Shown here piece after piece: positions 29,604 through 38,576 of a stretch of 64,000 nt of DNA. The translations under genes and the position numbers were made by a program. Each line of letters starts with the position of its first letter. Positions within the stretch are counted from its first letter, which is position 1. The notes beneath the pieces are model-generated. The model worked only from the letters and a program-made list of their open reading frames with translations. It was not told the DNA's origin and did not search any database. Source of the stretch: Amycolatopsis oliviviridis (lineage in GTDB: Bacteria > Actinomycetota > Actinomycetes > Mycobacteriales > Pseudonocardiaceae); assembly GCF_014654365.1 (NCBI RefSeq), contig NZ_BNAY01000004.1, positions 124,001-188,000 of the forward strand, written 5' to 3'.

Positions 29604-31073
29604 CTAGGCCCCGATGCCGTTCTCGGCGGCCCACTTCTTCAATTCGGCCACCGCGTCGTCGTGCTCCAGCGGACCGCGGTCGAGCCGCAGTTCCTTCAGG
29701 TGCTTCCACGCCTTGCCGACGTCCGGCCCCGGCTTGAGCCCGAGGATCCGCATGATCTCCTCGCCGTTGAGGTCCGGCCGGACCCGGTCGAGGTCCTCCT
29801 GCGCCTGGATCGCCGCGATCCGCTTTTCGAGGTCGTCGTAGGTCGCCTGCAGCGCGGCCGCCTTCTTGCGGTTGCGCGTGGTGCAGTCGGCGCGCACCAG
29901 CTTGTGCAGCCGGGGCAGCAGGTCGCCGGCGTCGGTGACGTAGCGCCGCACCGCCGAGTCCGTCCACTCACCCTTGCCGTACCCGTGGAACCGCAGGTGG
30001 AGGAACACGAGCTGGCTGACGTCCTGGACGATCTCCTTCGAGAACTTCAGGGCGCGCAAACGCTTGCGGGCCATCTTCGCGCCGACGACCTCGTGGTGGT
30101 GGAAGCTCACGCCGCCACCCGGCTGGAACTCGCGCGTCGCGGGCTTGCCGACGTCGTGCAGGAGCGCCGCCAGCCGCAGGATCAGATCCGGCTCAGAGGT
30201 CGGCTCGTGCGACTTCTCCAGATCGATCGCCTGCGCGAGCACCGTCAACGAGTGCTGGTAGACGTCCTTGTGCTGGTGGTGCTCGTCGATCGCCAGCCGC
30301 ATGCCGGGCACCTCGGGCAGCACGTGGTCGGCGAGCCGGGTGTCGACCAGCAGCTCGAGACCGGGCCGCGGGTCGGCCGCCAGCAGCAGCTTCGACAGCT
30401 CGGCCTGGACGCGCTCGGCGGTGATCCGCTCGATCTCCTCGGCCATCGACGTCATCGCGTCGATCACCCGCGGCGCCGCGGTGAACCCGAGCTGCGCGGA
30501 GAACCGCGCGGCCCGCAGCATGCGCAGCGGGTCGTCGGCGAAGGACTCCTGCGGGGTCGCGGGCGTGTCGAGCACCCGGTCCTGCAGCGCCTGGAGCCCG
30601 TCGTACGGGTCGACGAAGGTCTGGTTCGCGAGGTCGATCGCCATCGCGTTGACCGTGAAGTCGCGGCGGAGCAGATCTCCCTCGATGCTGTCGCCGAAGG
30701 TGACCTCGGGGTTGCGGCCGACGCGGTCGTAGCTGTCGGCGCGGAACGTGGTGATCTCCAGGGTCATGCCCTGCTTGGTCACCCCGACCGTGCCGAACGC
30801 GATGCCGACGTCCCACACCGCGTCGCCCCAGGCGCTGACGATCTTGAGCACCTGGTCCGGCCGGGCGTCGGTGGTGAAGTCGAGGTCGCTCGACAGCCTG
30901 CCGAGCATCATGTCCCGGACGCTGCCGCCGACCAGGTACAGGCCGTACCCCGCCTTCGCGAAGAGCTTCGCGAGCTCGTCCGCCAGCGGGGAGATGCGCA
31001 TCAGCTCCGTCACAGCGTTCTGCATCGCAGTGCTCTTCCCCGCAATCGCCTGCCCGGCGACCACCTTGTTCAC
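29604..31073 (-). CDS. cca: CCA-adding tRNA nucleotidyltransferase
   Basis: This encodes 489 residues starting at GTG 31073, or at an ATG 48 bases further in. It adds or repairs the 3' CCA of tRNAs. The nucleotidyltransferase head shows LYLVGGSVRDMMLGRLSSDLDFTTDA, with the G-G-S/D-V-R-D and D-x-D signatures. LLRRDFTVNAMAIDL and DPLRMLRAARFSAQL are the family's next blocks. An HD domain follows (LAALLHDVGKPATR, HHHEVVGAKMARKRL), as in bacterial class II enzymes of the PcnA type. Corresponds by position to Rv3907c. It diverges from the nudix gene; the short gap contains that gene's promoter. Confidence 0.95.
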   Translation of the reverse strand: MNKVVAGQAIAGKSTAMQNAVTELMRISPLADELAKLFAKAGYGLYLVGGSVRDMMLGRLSSDLDFTTDARPDQVLKIVSAWGDAVWDVGIAFGTVGVTKQGMTLEITTFRADSYDRVGRNPEVTFGDSIEGDLLRRDFTVNAMAIDLANQTFVDPYDGLQALQDRVLDTPATPQESFADDPLRMLRAARFSAQLGFTAAPRVIDAMTSMAEEIERITAERVQAELSKLLLAADPRPGLELLVDTRLADHVLPEVPGMRLAIDEHHQHKDVYQHSLTVLAQAIDLEKSHEPTSEPDLILRLAALLHDVGKPATREFQPGGGVSFHHHEVVGAKMARKRLRALKFSKEIVQDVSQLVFLHLRFHGYGKGEWTDSAVRRYVTDAGDLLPRLHKLVRADCTTRNRKKAAALQATYDDLEKRIAAIQAQEDLDRVRPDLNGEEIMRILGLKPGPDVGKAWKHLKELRLDRGPLEHDDAVAELKKWAAENGIGA

Positions 31074-31161
31074 GACAATCCCACCACGATTTGGATGTAC
31101 TTACTCTGCCCCGGCCCAACACGGGCACGGTGAGCCAGCGTACCCGTACCGCCGTTTGCTC

Positions 31162-31167
31162 TAGCAT
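31162..31167 (+). promoter_or_regulatory. -10 box of the nudix gene, leaderless
   Basis: TAGCAT ends 6 bases before the ATG at 31174. Confidence 0.55.
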
Positions 31168-31173
31168 CGCAGC

Positions 31174-31698
31174 ATGTCTGGATCAGCCGGCCGCTCCGGC
31201 GCTTCGAAGCCGGGCCGCCGGCGGAGGCGCAGGCGGGGACGGCGGCTGACCACGGTCGACGAAACCTCGGCCGGCGGTCTCGTCGTCGACGCCGAGCGGA
31301 CGCACGCCGCGCTGATCGGGCGGCTCGACCGGCACGGCAGACTGCTGTGGTCGCTGCCCAAGGGCCACATCGAGGACGGTGAGACGGTGGAGCAGACCGC
31401 GGTGCGCGAGGTCAAGGAAGAGACCGGCATCTCCGCGCGCGTTCTGCAGCCCCTCGGCACCATCGACTACTGGTTCGTGGCCGAGCGACGCCGGGTGCAC
31501 AAGACAGTGCACCATTTCATCCTGGAATCCACCGGCGGCGAGCTTTCGGACGAAGATGTCGAGGTGACCGAAGTCGCCTGGGTACCGCTCGCCGACCTGG
31601 AGACCACCCTCGCCTACTCCGACGAGCGCAAGCTGGTCCGGAAGGCGAAAGAACTCTTCGCGCAGCAACAGCACACCGCCGAGGGAGCACCTGAGTGA
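31174..31698 (+). CDS. Nudix hydrolase (MutT4 type)
   Basis: This encodes 174 residues. A basic, Arg-rich head (RSGASKPGRRRRRRRGRRL) precedes a Nudix domain, with the box GHIEDGETVEQTAVREVKEETGISA matching Gx5Ex7REUxEExGU. WSLPKGHIE precedes it, as in MutT-like and diadenosine polyphosphate hydrolases. It hydrolyses nucleoside diphosphate-linked compounds; the exact substrate is not set by sequence. It corresponds by position to Rv3908 (mutT4). Its stop overlaps the GTG of the next gene (GTGA). It heads the murJ arm and is probably leaderless. Confidence 0.9.
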   Translation: MSGSAGRSGASKPGRRRRRRRGRRLTTVDETSAGGLVVDAERTHAALIGRLDRHGRLLWSLPKGHIEDGETVEQTAVREVKEETGISARVLQPLGTIDYWFVAERRRVHKTVHHFILESTGGELSDEDVEVTEVAWVPLADLETTLAYSDERKLVRKAKELFAQQQHTAEGAPE

Positions 31699-33851
31699 AG
31701 CGGCTTGCCGCCACTGTCCTGTCGATCCTGTTCCTGGCCCTGCCCGCGTTGTTCGGCGCGGTCGCGCAAGCACAGGAGCAGCCCCGGCTGCGCGTGGACC
31801 TCGATCAGCTGAACCCCCGCGTGATCACCACGAGCTCGACTTCGCTCACCGTCACCGGCCGCGTCACCAACATCGGCGACCGGCCGATCAGCAAGCTGAG
31901 CGTCCGGCTGCAGCAGGGCACCCGGCTGCAGAGCGAGCAGCAGATCGGCGACGTCCTGGCGGGCGGCAAGTTCAAGGACCAGTCGGCGACCGAGTTCGTC
32001 GACCTCGAACCGGACGCCCTGGAAGCCGGGCAGAGCGCGGCGCTGAACCTGAGCATCCCGCTCGGCCAGTCCTCGAAGCTGCAGTTCTCGAAGCCCGGCG
32101 TGTACCCGCTGCTGGTCAACGTCAACGGCACCCCGGAGTTCGGCGGCCCGGAACGGCTCGCGGCGGTCAGCCTGCTGATGCCGGTGCTCGGCCTGCCAGG
32201 CAAGGCGCCCGCGACGCGTCCGTCGTCGCCGCCGTCGGCGAGCCTGCTGTGGCCGATCGCGAACAGCACCGTGCACGTCGTCTCGTCCCCGCTCGGCGGC
32301 CCGCTGACCCTGGCGGACGAGCGGCTGGCGGACGAACTGGCCGCGGGCGGACGGCTGGATTCGCTGGTCGCGGCGGCGCGCGCGGCCGAGGCCGACACGA
32401 AGGTCTCGTCGTCGTTGTGCCTGGCCATCGACCCCGACCTGGTCGCGACCGTGGACGGGATGTCCCGGGGCTACCAGGTCGCCACCGGCGGCGGGCCCGC
32501 TCCCGGCAAGGGCGCCGAGACGGCGAAGAACTGGCTCGGCCAGCTGAAGGCGCTGGTCGCGGGCCGCTGCGTGGTCACCCTCCCGTTCGCCGACGCCGAC
32601 CTCGCCGCGCTGACGAAGGTCAGGGCGGGCGACGCCACCGACACCGCGCTCCTGGGGAGCGCGGTCGGCGGCGCGGCGACGATCAAGAACCTGCTCGGCA
32701 TCCAGCCGCAGGACGGCGTGCTCTGGCCGGGCGGCGCCCTCGACTCGCAGACGCTCGAAGCGATCGGCAAGACGGGCGTCAAGACCGTGCTGACCGACTC
32801 CGGCAAGCTTCAGTCCGGTTCCCCGCTTTCGGGCGGGGTCACGATCGAAGGAACGAACCTCCGCGCGCAGCCGGTCGACACGCTGATCACGTCCGCCCTG
32901 AACGGCGCCGGGGGCACTCAGAACGGCCTCGGCGCGATCGCCTTCCGGGCCGGGCTCGGCGGCCAGGCGTCCGGCCAGGAACGCTCCCGGATGCTGGTCG
33001 CGCCGCCGCGGCACTGGGCCGCGTCGGGCACCGACCTCACCACGTTCCTGGAGCGGATGGGCGACTTCTACGCCGCCGGCCTCGTCAAGGCGACCCCGCT
33101 GTCCGAACTGCTCGGGGAAAGCCCGTCCGGGACGGCGTCGGTCAACTACGCCCCGCAGGACCTGACGACGGCGACCAGCGGCGACGTCACCGCGAAGATG
33201 TCCCAGATCGACAACGAGACGCTCAGCCTCTCGTCCGCGATGACGATGGACACCACCAAACGAGTGAATCCCGCCGACGTGATCGCCCCGGTCCGGCTGG
33301 CGCTCGTCCGGGCCGCCTCGACCTCGTGGCGCGGCGCCGACGCCGCGACCGTCACCGGCAACGCCCGCGGCGACCTCGACGCGATCCGCAGCCAGGTCAC
33401 CGTCGAACGGCCGAAGCAGACGATCGCGCTGGCCTCCGGCGCGTCACCGCTGCCGGTGTTCATCACCAACAGCCTGCCGGTCGGCGTCGACGTCCAGGTC
33501 GCCTTGAGGAACAACGTCGGCCTGCGAGCGACCGACGAAACCCAGTTGCAGGCGCAGATGGTCCCGGCCAACAGCGCCCGCAACCGGCTGCTGCCGATCG
33601 AGGCGCTGCGGGCGGGCCGGTTCAGCGTCGACGTGGCACTGACCACCCCCGACGGGACCCCGCTCGGCTCCGCCGCGCGGTTCGAACTGACCTCCACCGA
33701 GTACGGCGCGATCACCATCATCATCACCGTCACCGCGGCCGGCGCGTTGCTGCTGCTCTCGTCCCGCCGGATCTACCGGAGGATCAAGGACTCGCGAGCC
33801 GATCGGGCGAACGAAACTCCCCCGCGTGTGACCCAGGACGCACAGGTTTAA
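31695..33851 (+). CDS. DUF6049-type exported membrane protein (Rv3909-like)
   Basis: This encodes 718 residues from GTG, overlapping the nudix stop by 4 bases. It starts with a signal peptide (MKRLAATVLSILFLALPALFGAVAQAQ) and ends with one transmembrane helix (AITIIITVTAAGALLLLSSRRIYRRIK) and a basic tail, so the bulk lies outside the membrane. The region after the signal peptide (VTGRVTNIGDRPISKLSVRLQQG) looks like an immunoglobulin-type beta fold. The middle is a large domain with ALDSQTLEAIGKTGVKTVLTDSG. The family is conserved next to murJ in actinobacteria and is thought to act in cell-wall assembly; no activity is known. The order nudix, this gene, murJ matches Rv3908-Rv3910. Confidence 0.85.
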   Translation: MKRLAATVLSILFLALPALFGAVAQAQEQPRLRVDLDQLNPRVITTSSTSLTVTGRVTNIGDRPISKLSVRLQQGTRLQSEQQIGDVLAGGKFKDQSATEFVDLEPDALEAGQSAALNLSIPLGQSSKLQFSKPGVYPLLVNVNGTPEFGGPERLAAVSLLMPVLGLPGKAPATRPSSPPSASLLWPIANSTVHVVSSPLGGPLTLADERLADELAAGGRLDSLVAAARAAEADTKVSSSLCLAIDPDLVATVDGMSRGYQVATGGGPAPGKGAETAKNWLGQLKALVAGRCVVTLPFADADLAALTKVRAGDATDTALLGSAVGGAATIKNLLGIQPQDGVLWPGGALDSQTLEAIGKTGVKTVLTDSGKLQSGSPLSGGVTIEGTNLRAQPVDTLITSALNGAGGTQNGLGAIAFRAGLGGQASGQERSRMLVAPPRHWAASGTDLTTFLERMGDFYAAGLVKATPLSELLGESPSGTASVNYAPQDLTTATSGDVTAKMSQIDNETLSLSSAMTMDTTKRVNPADVIAPVRLALVRAASTSWRGADAATVTGNARGDLDAIRSQVTVERPKQTIALASGASPLPVFITNSLPVGVDVQVALRNNVGLRATDETQLQAQMVPANSARNRLLPIEALRAGRFSVDVALTTPDGTPLGSAARFELTSTEYGAITIIITVTAAGALLLLSSRRIYRRIKDSRADRANETPPRVTQDAQV

Positions 33852-33934
33852 GTGTTTCCGGGCGTTGCCGATTACCCTGGGTCGAACGATGCCACCGGGC
33901 ATCACGTAGTCGAGCACCGAGGATTGGGCGCACG

Positions 33935-36205
33935 TTGGAAAGAGAGCCGGGTGTACCGCCCGAGCGTGCAGGCCGTCCCCGGCGCGAAGGCACTCCGCCA
34001 CCGCCCCGTCGCACCGATGGTCCGGCACGCCGTCCGGAGCGTCGTCAACCGCCGCCGCAGCTCCCGCCCGAGCGCGGCGAGCGCCCGCGTCGTGCGGCGC
34101 CGCCGCCTCCTCAGCAGCCGCCGGACAACCGGCGTCAGCGGACCGCGGGCCGCGCGGACGACGAGACACGGCGGCTGAGGCCACCCCAGAACCAGGCACC
34201 GCCGCGCAAGGCGCCCCCGCCGACCCGCCGTCAGCAGGTCCCGCCCCCTCAGGGGCCGCCGCTGCCGCAGCCGACCCAGAACCCGGCACAGAATCCGACG
34301 CAGCGCCGTCCGTCCGGACCGCCGCCGGGGTCGCATCAGGCCCCGCACCAGACGCCGCCACCGCCGCATCGCGGGCGCCGCCAGCCGCCACCGGTCCGCC
34401 CGTGGCAGGTCGACCGGCGCGACGAACCCGACGCGACCCGGTTCATCCCGCGCACCCCCGGCGTCCCGATGGGGTCGCGCTGGCCGGTCGCCGACCCCGA
34501 CGTCCTCCGCCCGTACGACCAGCTCGCCACGCAGGTCATGCCTGCGATCAAGGACGCGCCGCTGGTCAAACCGCGGCCGGGCGAGACCGGTGAACAGGAC
34601 GTCGCCGCCCCGGCGCAGACGCCGTCCATCGCGAAGTCCAGCGGCCGGATGGCGATCGCCTCGCTGATCAGCCGCATCACCGGTTTCGCGTGGAAGCTGC
34701 TGCTGGTCGCGGCCATCGGCGCCCAGGTGGAGAACGACTCGTTCAACGTCGCCAACACGATGCCGAACATCATCTTCGAACTGCTGATGGGCGGCGTGCT
34801 GTCCAGCCTGGTGGTCCCGCTGCTCGTGCGGTCGCAGGACGACAAGGACGGCGGCGAGGCCTACACCCAGCGGCTGGTCACGGTGGCGGGCACGTTGCTC
34901 GTCGTCGGGACGGCGGTCGCCGTCTTCGCGGCGCCGCTGATCACCAAGCTCTACGTCGACGACAAGGGGCAAGCGAACCCCGACCTGGTCACCGCCTTCG
35001 CGTACCTGCTGCTGCCGCAGATCTTCTTCTACGGCGTGTTCGCGCTGCTCTCGGCGATGCTGAACGCGAAGCACATCTTCGGCCCGACGGCCTGGGCGCC
35101 GGTGATCAACAACCTGGTCGTCATCTTCACGATCCTCGTCGTGTGGATCATGCCGGGCGACATCTCCACGAACCCCGTGTCGATCACCGACCCCAAGGTG
35201 CTGACGCTGGGCCTCGGCGTGACCGCCGGCATCGTGGCGCAGTCGGTGCTGCTGATCCCGCCGCTGCTGCGGTCGGGATTCAAGTTCAAGTGGCGCTGGG
35301 GCATCGACAAGCGCATGAAGGAGTTCGGCGGGCTCGCGCTGTGGACCGTCGGCTACGTCGCGGTCAGCCAGGTCGGCTACACGATCACGACCCGCGTGCT
35401 GACCAGCGGTTCGCAAGGCGGTGTGACCGCGTACAGCAACGCCTGGCTGCTCTTCCAGCTGCCGTACGGCGTCATCGGCGTGTCGCTGCTGACCGCGATC
35501 ATGCCGAGGATGAGCCGCGCGGCCGCGGACGGCGACCACAAGAAGCTGATCGGCGACCTCTCGTACGCCTCCCGGATCTCGACGGTGACGCTCCTGCCGA
35601 TCTCCGCGGTGATGACCGTGGTGGGCGGTTCGGTCGGTATCGCCCTGTTCACCTTGGGCAAGGGCCGGGTCGAGGACGCGACGCGGCTGGGCGAGGCGCT
35701 GGCCATCTCCGCGTTCGCGCTGCTGCCGTACGCGCTGGTCATGCTCCAGATGCGGGTGTTCTACGCGATGAAGGACGCGCGGACGCCGGTGCTGATCATG
35801 ATCGTGATGACCGTGGTCAAGGTGCCGCTGCTGTACCTGTGCCCGGCGCTGCTGTCGCCGGACAACATCGTGCTCGGCGTGATGATGGTCAACGGCCTCA
35901 CGTTCGTCGTCGGCGCGATCCTCGGTCAGGTCTGGCTGTGGGTGACCCTCGGAAACCTGCGGAGCAAGCGGGTCCTCGGGGTGATCCTCTTCACGGTCGT
36001 CGCGAGCGTGCTCGGGGTCGGCGCGGCCTGGCTCGCCGGCCAGATCGTTCCTGACTCGTTCGGGCCTACTTTCCATGCCTGGGTGAAACTTCTGCTGCAG
36101 ACGGTGGTCGGGATCGTGGTGTCGTTCGGCGTGCTCATGGCCTTGAAGGTCGAGGAATTGAAGCCCGCCACGGCGAGGATCACCCGGTTGATCAAGCGGC
36201 GATAA
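33935..36205 (+). CDS. murJ: Lipid II flippase MurJ (MviN) with a proline-rich N-terminal extension
   Basis: This encodes 756 residues from TTG at 33935, chosen because GAGGA sits about 11 bases upstream and no ATG or GTG fits; the start is uncertain. Residues 1-220 are a disordered Pro/Arg/Gln-rich cytoplasmic extension (PPPRRTDGPARRPERRQPPP and more). From about 230 the flippase begins: KSSGRMAIASLISRITGFAWKLLLVAAIG, NDSFNVANTMPNIIFELLMGGVLSSLVVPLLV. About 14 membrane helices of the MATE/MOP fold follow. MurJ flips lipid II across the membrane for peptidoglycan synthesis. In M. tuberculosis the same polypeptide (Rv3910) continues into a pseudokinase; here that part is the separate next gene. 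Confidence 0.9.
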   Translation: MEREPGVPPERAGRPRREGTPPPPRRTDGPARRPERRQPPPQLPPERGERPRRAAPPPPQQPPDNRRQRTAGRADDETRRLRPPQNQAPPRKAPPPTRRQQVPPPQGPPLPQPTQNPAQNPTQRRPSGPPPGSHQAPHQTPPPPHRGRRQPPPVRPWQVDRRDEPDATRFIPRTPGVPMGSRWPVADPDVLRPYDQLATQVMPAIKDAPLVKPRPGETGEQDVAAPAQTPSIAKSSGRMAIASLISRITGFAWKLLLVAAIGAQVENDSFNVANTMPNIIFELLMGGVLSSLVVPLLVRSQDDKDGGEAYTQRLVTVAGTLLVVGTAVAVFAAPLITKLYVDDKGQANPDLVTAFAYLLLPQIFFYGVFALLSAMLNAKHIFGPTAWAPVINNLVVIFTILVVWIMPGDISTNPVSITDPKVLTLGLGVTAGIVAQSVLLIPPLLRSGFKFKWRWGIDKRMKEFGGLALWTVGYVAVSQVGYTITTRVLTSGSQGGVTAYSNAWLLFQLPYGVIGVSLLTAIMPRMSRAAADGDHKKLIGDLSYASRISTVTLLPISAVMTVVGGSVGIALFTLGKGRVEDATRLGEALAISAFALLPYALVMLQMRVFYAMKDARTPVLIMIVMTVVKVPLLYLCPALLSPDNIVLGVMMVNGLTFVVGAILGQVWLWVTLGNLRSKRVLGVILFTVVASVLGVGAAWLAGQIVPDSFGPTFHAWVKLLLQTVVGIVVSFGVLMALKVEELKPATARITRLIKRR

Positions 36206-36283
36206 CGATTCACGCACGGATGGCGCGCGTTCACGGGTCGTATTCTGGGTACCCTCGGGGCGGGAGCTACGCGGGAGAGTGCG

Positions 36284-37885
36284 GTGGATACGAGACGGAG
36301 CGAACAGGCAGGGGAGGCGAGCCAGGTGGGCGTTCGTGCCCAAGGCGGGTCGCTGGCCCCTGGCCGGGTCGTCGGTGACGGCCGGTATCGCCTGCTCGCA
36401 CAGTTCGGGGTGGACGAGCGGGCGGCCGCGCATCTTTGGCGTGCCCGCGACGGGCAGCTGAAGCGGGATGTCGCGCTGACGCTGCTGGTCGGCGACCCCG
36501 CGGACGCGGAGGCCGCGAGGCTCGCGCGCCGGACGCTGGAGCGTGCCGCGCACGCCTCGAAGTTCGGCCACGGCGGGGTCGCGCGCGTCCTCGACGTGCT
36601 GAGTCTCGGCAGCGGCGTCACCTCGAGCGAAGGTCTGCTCGGTGTCGTCGTGGCGGAATGGACCAAGGGCAGCGACCTGGTCGACCTCGTGGCGCAGCGC
36701 CCGGTGGCGCCCGCCGCGGCGGCCAGGATGGTGCAGGCGCTGGCGGAAGCCGTCGACCACGCCCACCAGAACGGTCTCGTCCTCGGCCTCGACCACCCGC
36801 AGCGCCTGCGGCTCACCCCGGACGGCGCGCTGAAGCTCGCCTTCCCCGGTCCCTTGCCCGAAGCGACCCTTCGCGACGACGTCAAGGCTCTCGGCGCTGT
36901 CCTGTACCTGCTGCTGACCGGCCGCTGGGCCCTTCCCGGCGGTCCGGCCGCGATCCCGGCGGCGCCGCACGCGCCGACCGGGCGGGTCATCCCGCCGCGT
37001 TCGCTGGTCCCGACGGTCCCGGTCGAGCTGTCCTCGCTCGCCGTCCGCACCATCGAGGACGGCGGCCACGGCGGCATCCGCACCAGCGCGGCCATCCTGC
37101 GCGTGCTGGACCAGGTCGCCGAGGCCGAAGAACGCACCCAGCTGATCAAGGCCGTCGGCGAGGAAGAAGCGCCCGCCGAGGCCGACGGCACCGTCTGGAC
37201 GACGAAGAAGCCGGTCAAGGACGTCGCGCGGCGCAAGAAGCTGGCGTTCGGCGTGACCGTGCTGGTCGTCGCGACCGTGGTCATCCTCGCTTGGGGCGGG
37301 ATGATGCTGATCAACCTGTTCCAGGGCGAATCGAAGTCCAGCGGCCCGCAGATCAACGTCGCCGCGTCGTCGTCTTCGGCCGCTCCGCCGGCACCCGGCC
37401 AGCAGCCGCCGCCCTCGCAGCCGCCGCCGGCTCCCACCGTGGGGGCCGCGGTCAAGCCGTCGGCCGTCACCGTGTTCAACCCGGGCAGCAAGGGCGACAG
37501 CCCCGGCCGCGCCAAGAACGCGACCGACGGCGACCCGGGCACCGTGTGGAAGACCGACGACTACGACGAGCAGTTCCCGGTCCTCAAGAAGGGCGTCGGG
37601 CTGGTCGTGACCTTCAAGGACCCGATCAACCTCAGCCAGATCAAGATCGACTCGGGCAGCCCGGGCTCGAAGGTCGAGATCCGCTCCGCCGACAAGAAGA
37701 ACCCGAAGCTCGACGAGACGAAGGTCGTCGGAGCCGGGGATCTCGCGGAGGGTGAAGCGACCATCGCGTTGCAGCAGCCGCAACAGGGTCAGTACTTCAT
37801 CGTCTGGATCACTCAGCTGGGTGAAGACAGCGACGGCAAGTTCGCCACCGAACTGAAAGAGCTGACCTTCCTGCCTGCGGGGTGA
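36284..37885 (+). CDS. Membrane pseudokinase with an extracellular discoidin-like domain
   Basis: This encodes 533 residues from GTG. Residues about 25-270 follow a Ser/Thr kinase fold (DGRYRLLAQFGVDERAAAHLWRARDG) but lack catalytic residues: the invariant Lys, HRD and DFG are absent (GLVLGLDHPQRLRLTPDGALKLAFP stands in their place). Near 318-345 is one membrane helix (LAFGVTVLVVATVVILAWGGMMLI). A Pro/Ser linker and an extracellular domain of about 140 residues follow (AKNATDGDPGTVWKTDDY, GLVVTFKDPINLSQIKIDSG), the look of a discoidin/F5-8 C fold. This is the pseudokinase half of mycobacterial MviN (Rv3910), which is regulated by phosphorylation and FhaA. Here it is a separate gene just after murJ. 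Confidence 0.85.
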   Translation: MDTRRSEQAGEASQVGVRAQGGSLAPGRVVGDGRYRLLAQFGVDERAAAHLWRARDGQLKRDVALTLLVGDPADAEAARLARRTLERAAHASKFGHGGVARVLDVLSLGSGVTSSEGLLGVVVAEWTKGSDLVDLVAQRPVAPAAAARMVQALAEAVDHAHQNGLVLGLDHPQRLRLTPDGALKLAFPGPLPEATLRDDVKALGAVLYLLLTGRWALPGGPAAIPAAPHAPTGRVIPPRSLVPTVPVELSSLAVRTIEDGGHGGIRTSAAILRVLDQVAEAEERTQLIKAVGEEEAPAEADGTVWTTKKPVKDVARRKKLAFGVTVLVVATVVILAWGGMMLINLFQGESKSSGPQINVAASSSSAAPPAPGQQPPPSQPPPAPTVGAAVKPSAVTVFNPGSKGDSPGRAKNATDGDPGTVWKTDDYDEQFPVLKKGVGLVVTFKDPINLSQIKIDSGSPGSKVEIRSADKKNPKLDETKVVGAGDLAEGEATIALQQPQQGQYFIVWITQLGEDSDGKFATELKELTFLPAG

Positions 37886-37903
37886 CCCCGGACACCGACT
37901 CAG

Positions 37904-37909
37904 TAGGCT
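37904..37909 (+). promoter_or_regulatory. -10 box of sigM, leaderless
   Basis: TAGGCT ends 7 bases before the GTG at 37917. Confidence 0.45.
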
Positions 37910-37916
37910 CTCTCGG

Positions 37917-38576
37917 GTGACAGCTGCAGCTCCAACGGACGCGGATCTCATAGCGGCGCATGCCGCGGGTGACCCGCACGCGTTCAGTGAACTGGTCCAG
38001 CGACATCGAGACCGCATGTGGGCGGTGGCCCTGCGCACCGTGCGGGATCCGGAAGAAGCCGCGGACGCCCTGCAGGACGCGTTCATCTCCGCGTTCCGCG
38101 CAGCGGGCAATTTTCGAGCCGAATCGCAGGTCACGACGTGGTTGCACCGCATCGTCGTGAACGCGTGCCTCGACCGCATCCGGCGGGGCAAGGCCAGACC
38201 GACCGTTCCGCTGCCCGAGACCGGGCAGTTCAACGAACCCGCTTCGCCGCGCGACTCGATGTCCGAGCGCGAGACGAGTCTCGTGGTCAAGGAAGCGCTC
38301 GACCAGCTTCCCGAAGAACAGCGTGCCCCGATCGTGTTGGTCGACGTCGAGGGATACTCCGTCGCCGAGACGGCGAAGATGCTCGGCATCGCCGAGGGCA
38401 CGGTGAAGAGCAGGTGTGCCCGAGGTCGCGGAAAGCTCGCGAAGGTTCTCGGACATCTACGGAACCCCGATGCGATTGCGAACGTCCCAACTCACGAAAG
38501 CAAACGAGAGCGCGCTACCCCGGAACGGGGTGCCAGGCGTCCTCAGGGCACGCCGGGTGACGGGGAGGGAAGATGA
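37917..38576 (+). CDS. sigM: ECF RNA polymerase sigma factor SigM
   Basis: This encodes 219 residues from GTG. The sigma-2 region is FSELVQRHRDRMWAVALRTVRDPEEAADALQDAFISAFRAAGNFRAESQVTTWLHRIVVNACLDRIRR, with the DALQD and W-L-x-R-I-V-x-N-x-x-x-D-x-x-R blocks. The sigma-4 region is LDQLPEEQRAPIVLVDVEGYSVAETAKMLGIAEGTVKSRCARGRGKL, an HTH for the -35 element. This is the ECF arrangement without sigma-3. It matches Rv3911 by position, and the anti-sigma gene overlaps its end by 4 bases (ATGA), so the pair is translated together. About 45 charged residues trail after sigma-4. Confidence 0.95.
   Translation: MTAAAPTDADLIAAHAAGDPHAFSELVQRHRDRMWAVALRTVRDPEEAADALQDAFISAFRAAGNFRAESQVTTWLHRIVVNACLDRIRRGKARPTVPLPETGQFNEPASPRDSMSERETSLVVKEALDQLPEEQRAPIVLVDVEGYSVAETAKMLGIAEGTVKSRCARGRGKLAKVLGHLRNPDAIANVPTHESKRERATPERGARRPQGTPGDGEGR

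Noticed and set aside
32249..33934. Extension of the murJ frame upstream to 32249
   Set aside because: The upstream part lies inside the DUF6049-type gene in another frame and is Arg/Pro-rich shadow sequence; the flippase homology begins after 34600.
33902..38401. 1499-residue minus-strand open frame
   Set aside because: It is antisense to murJ, the pseudokinase and sigM, which all have strong homology on the plus strand.
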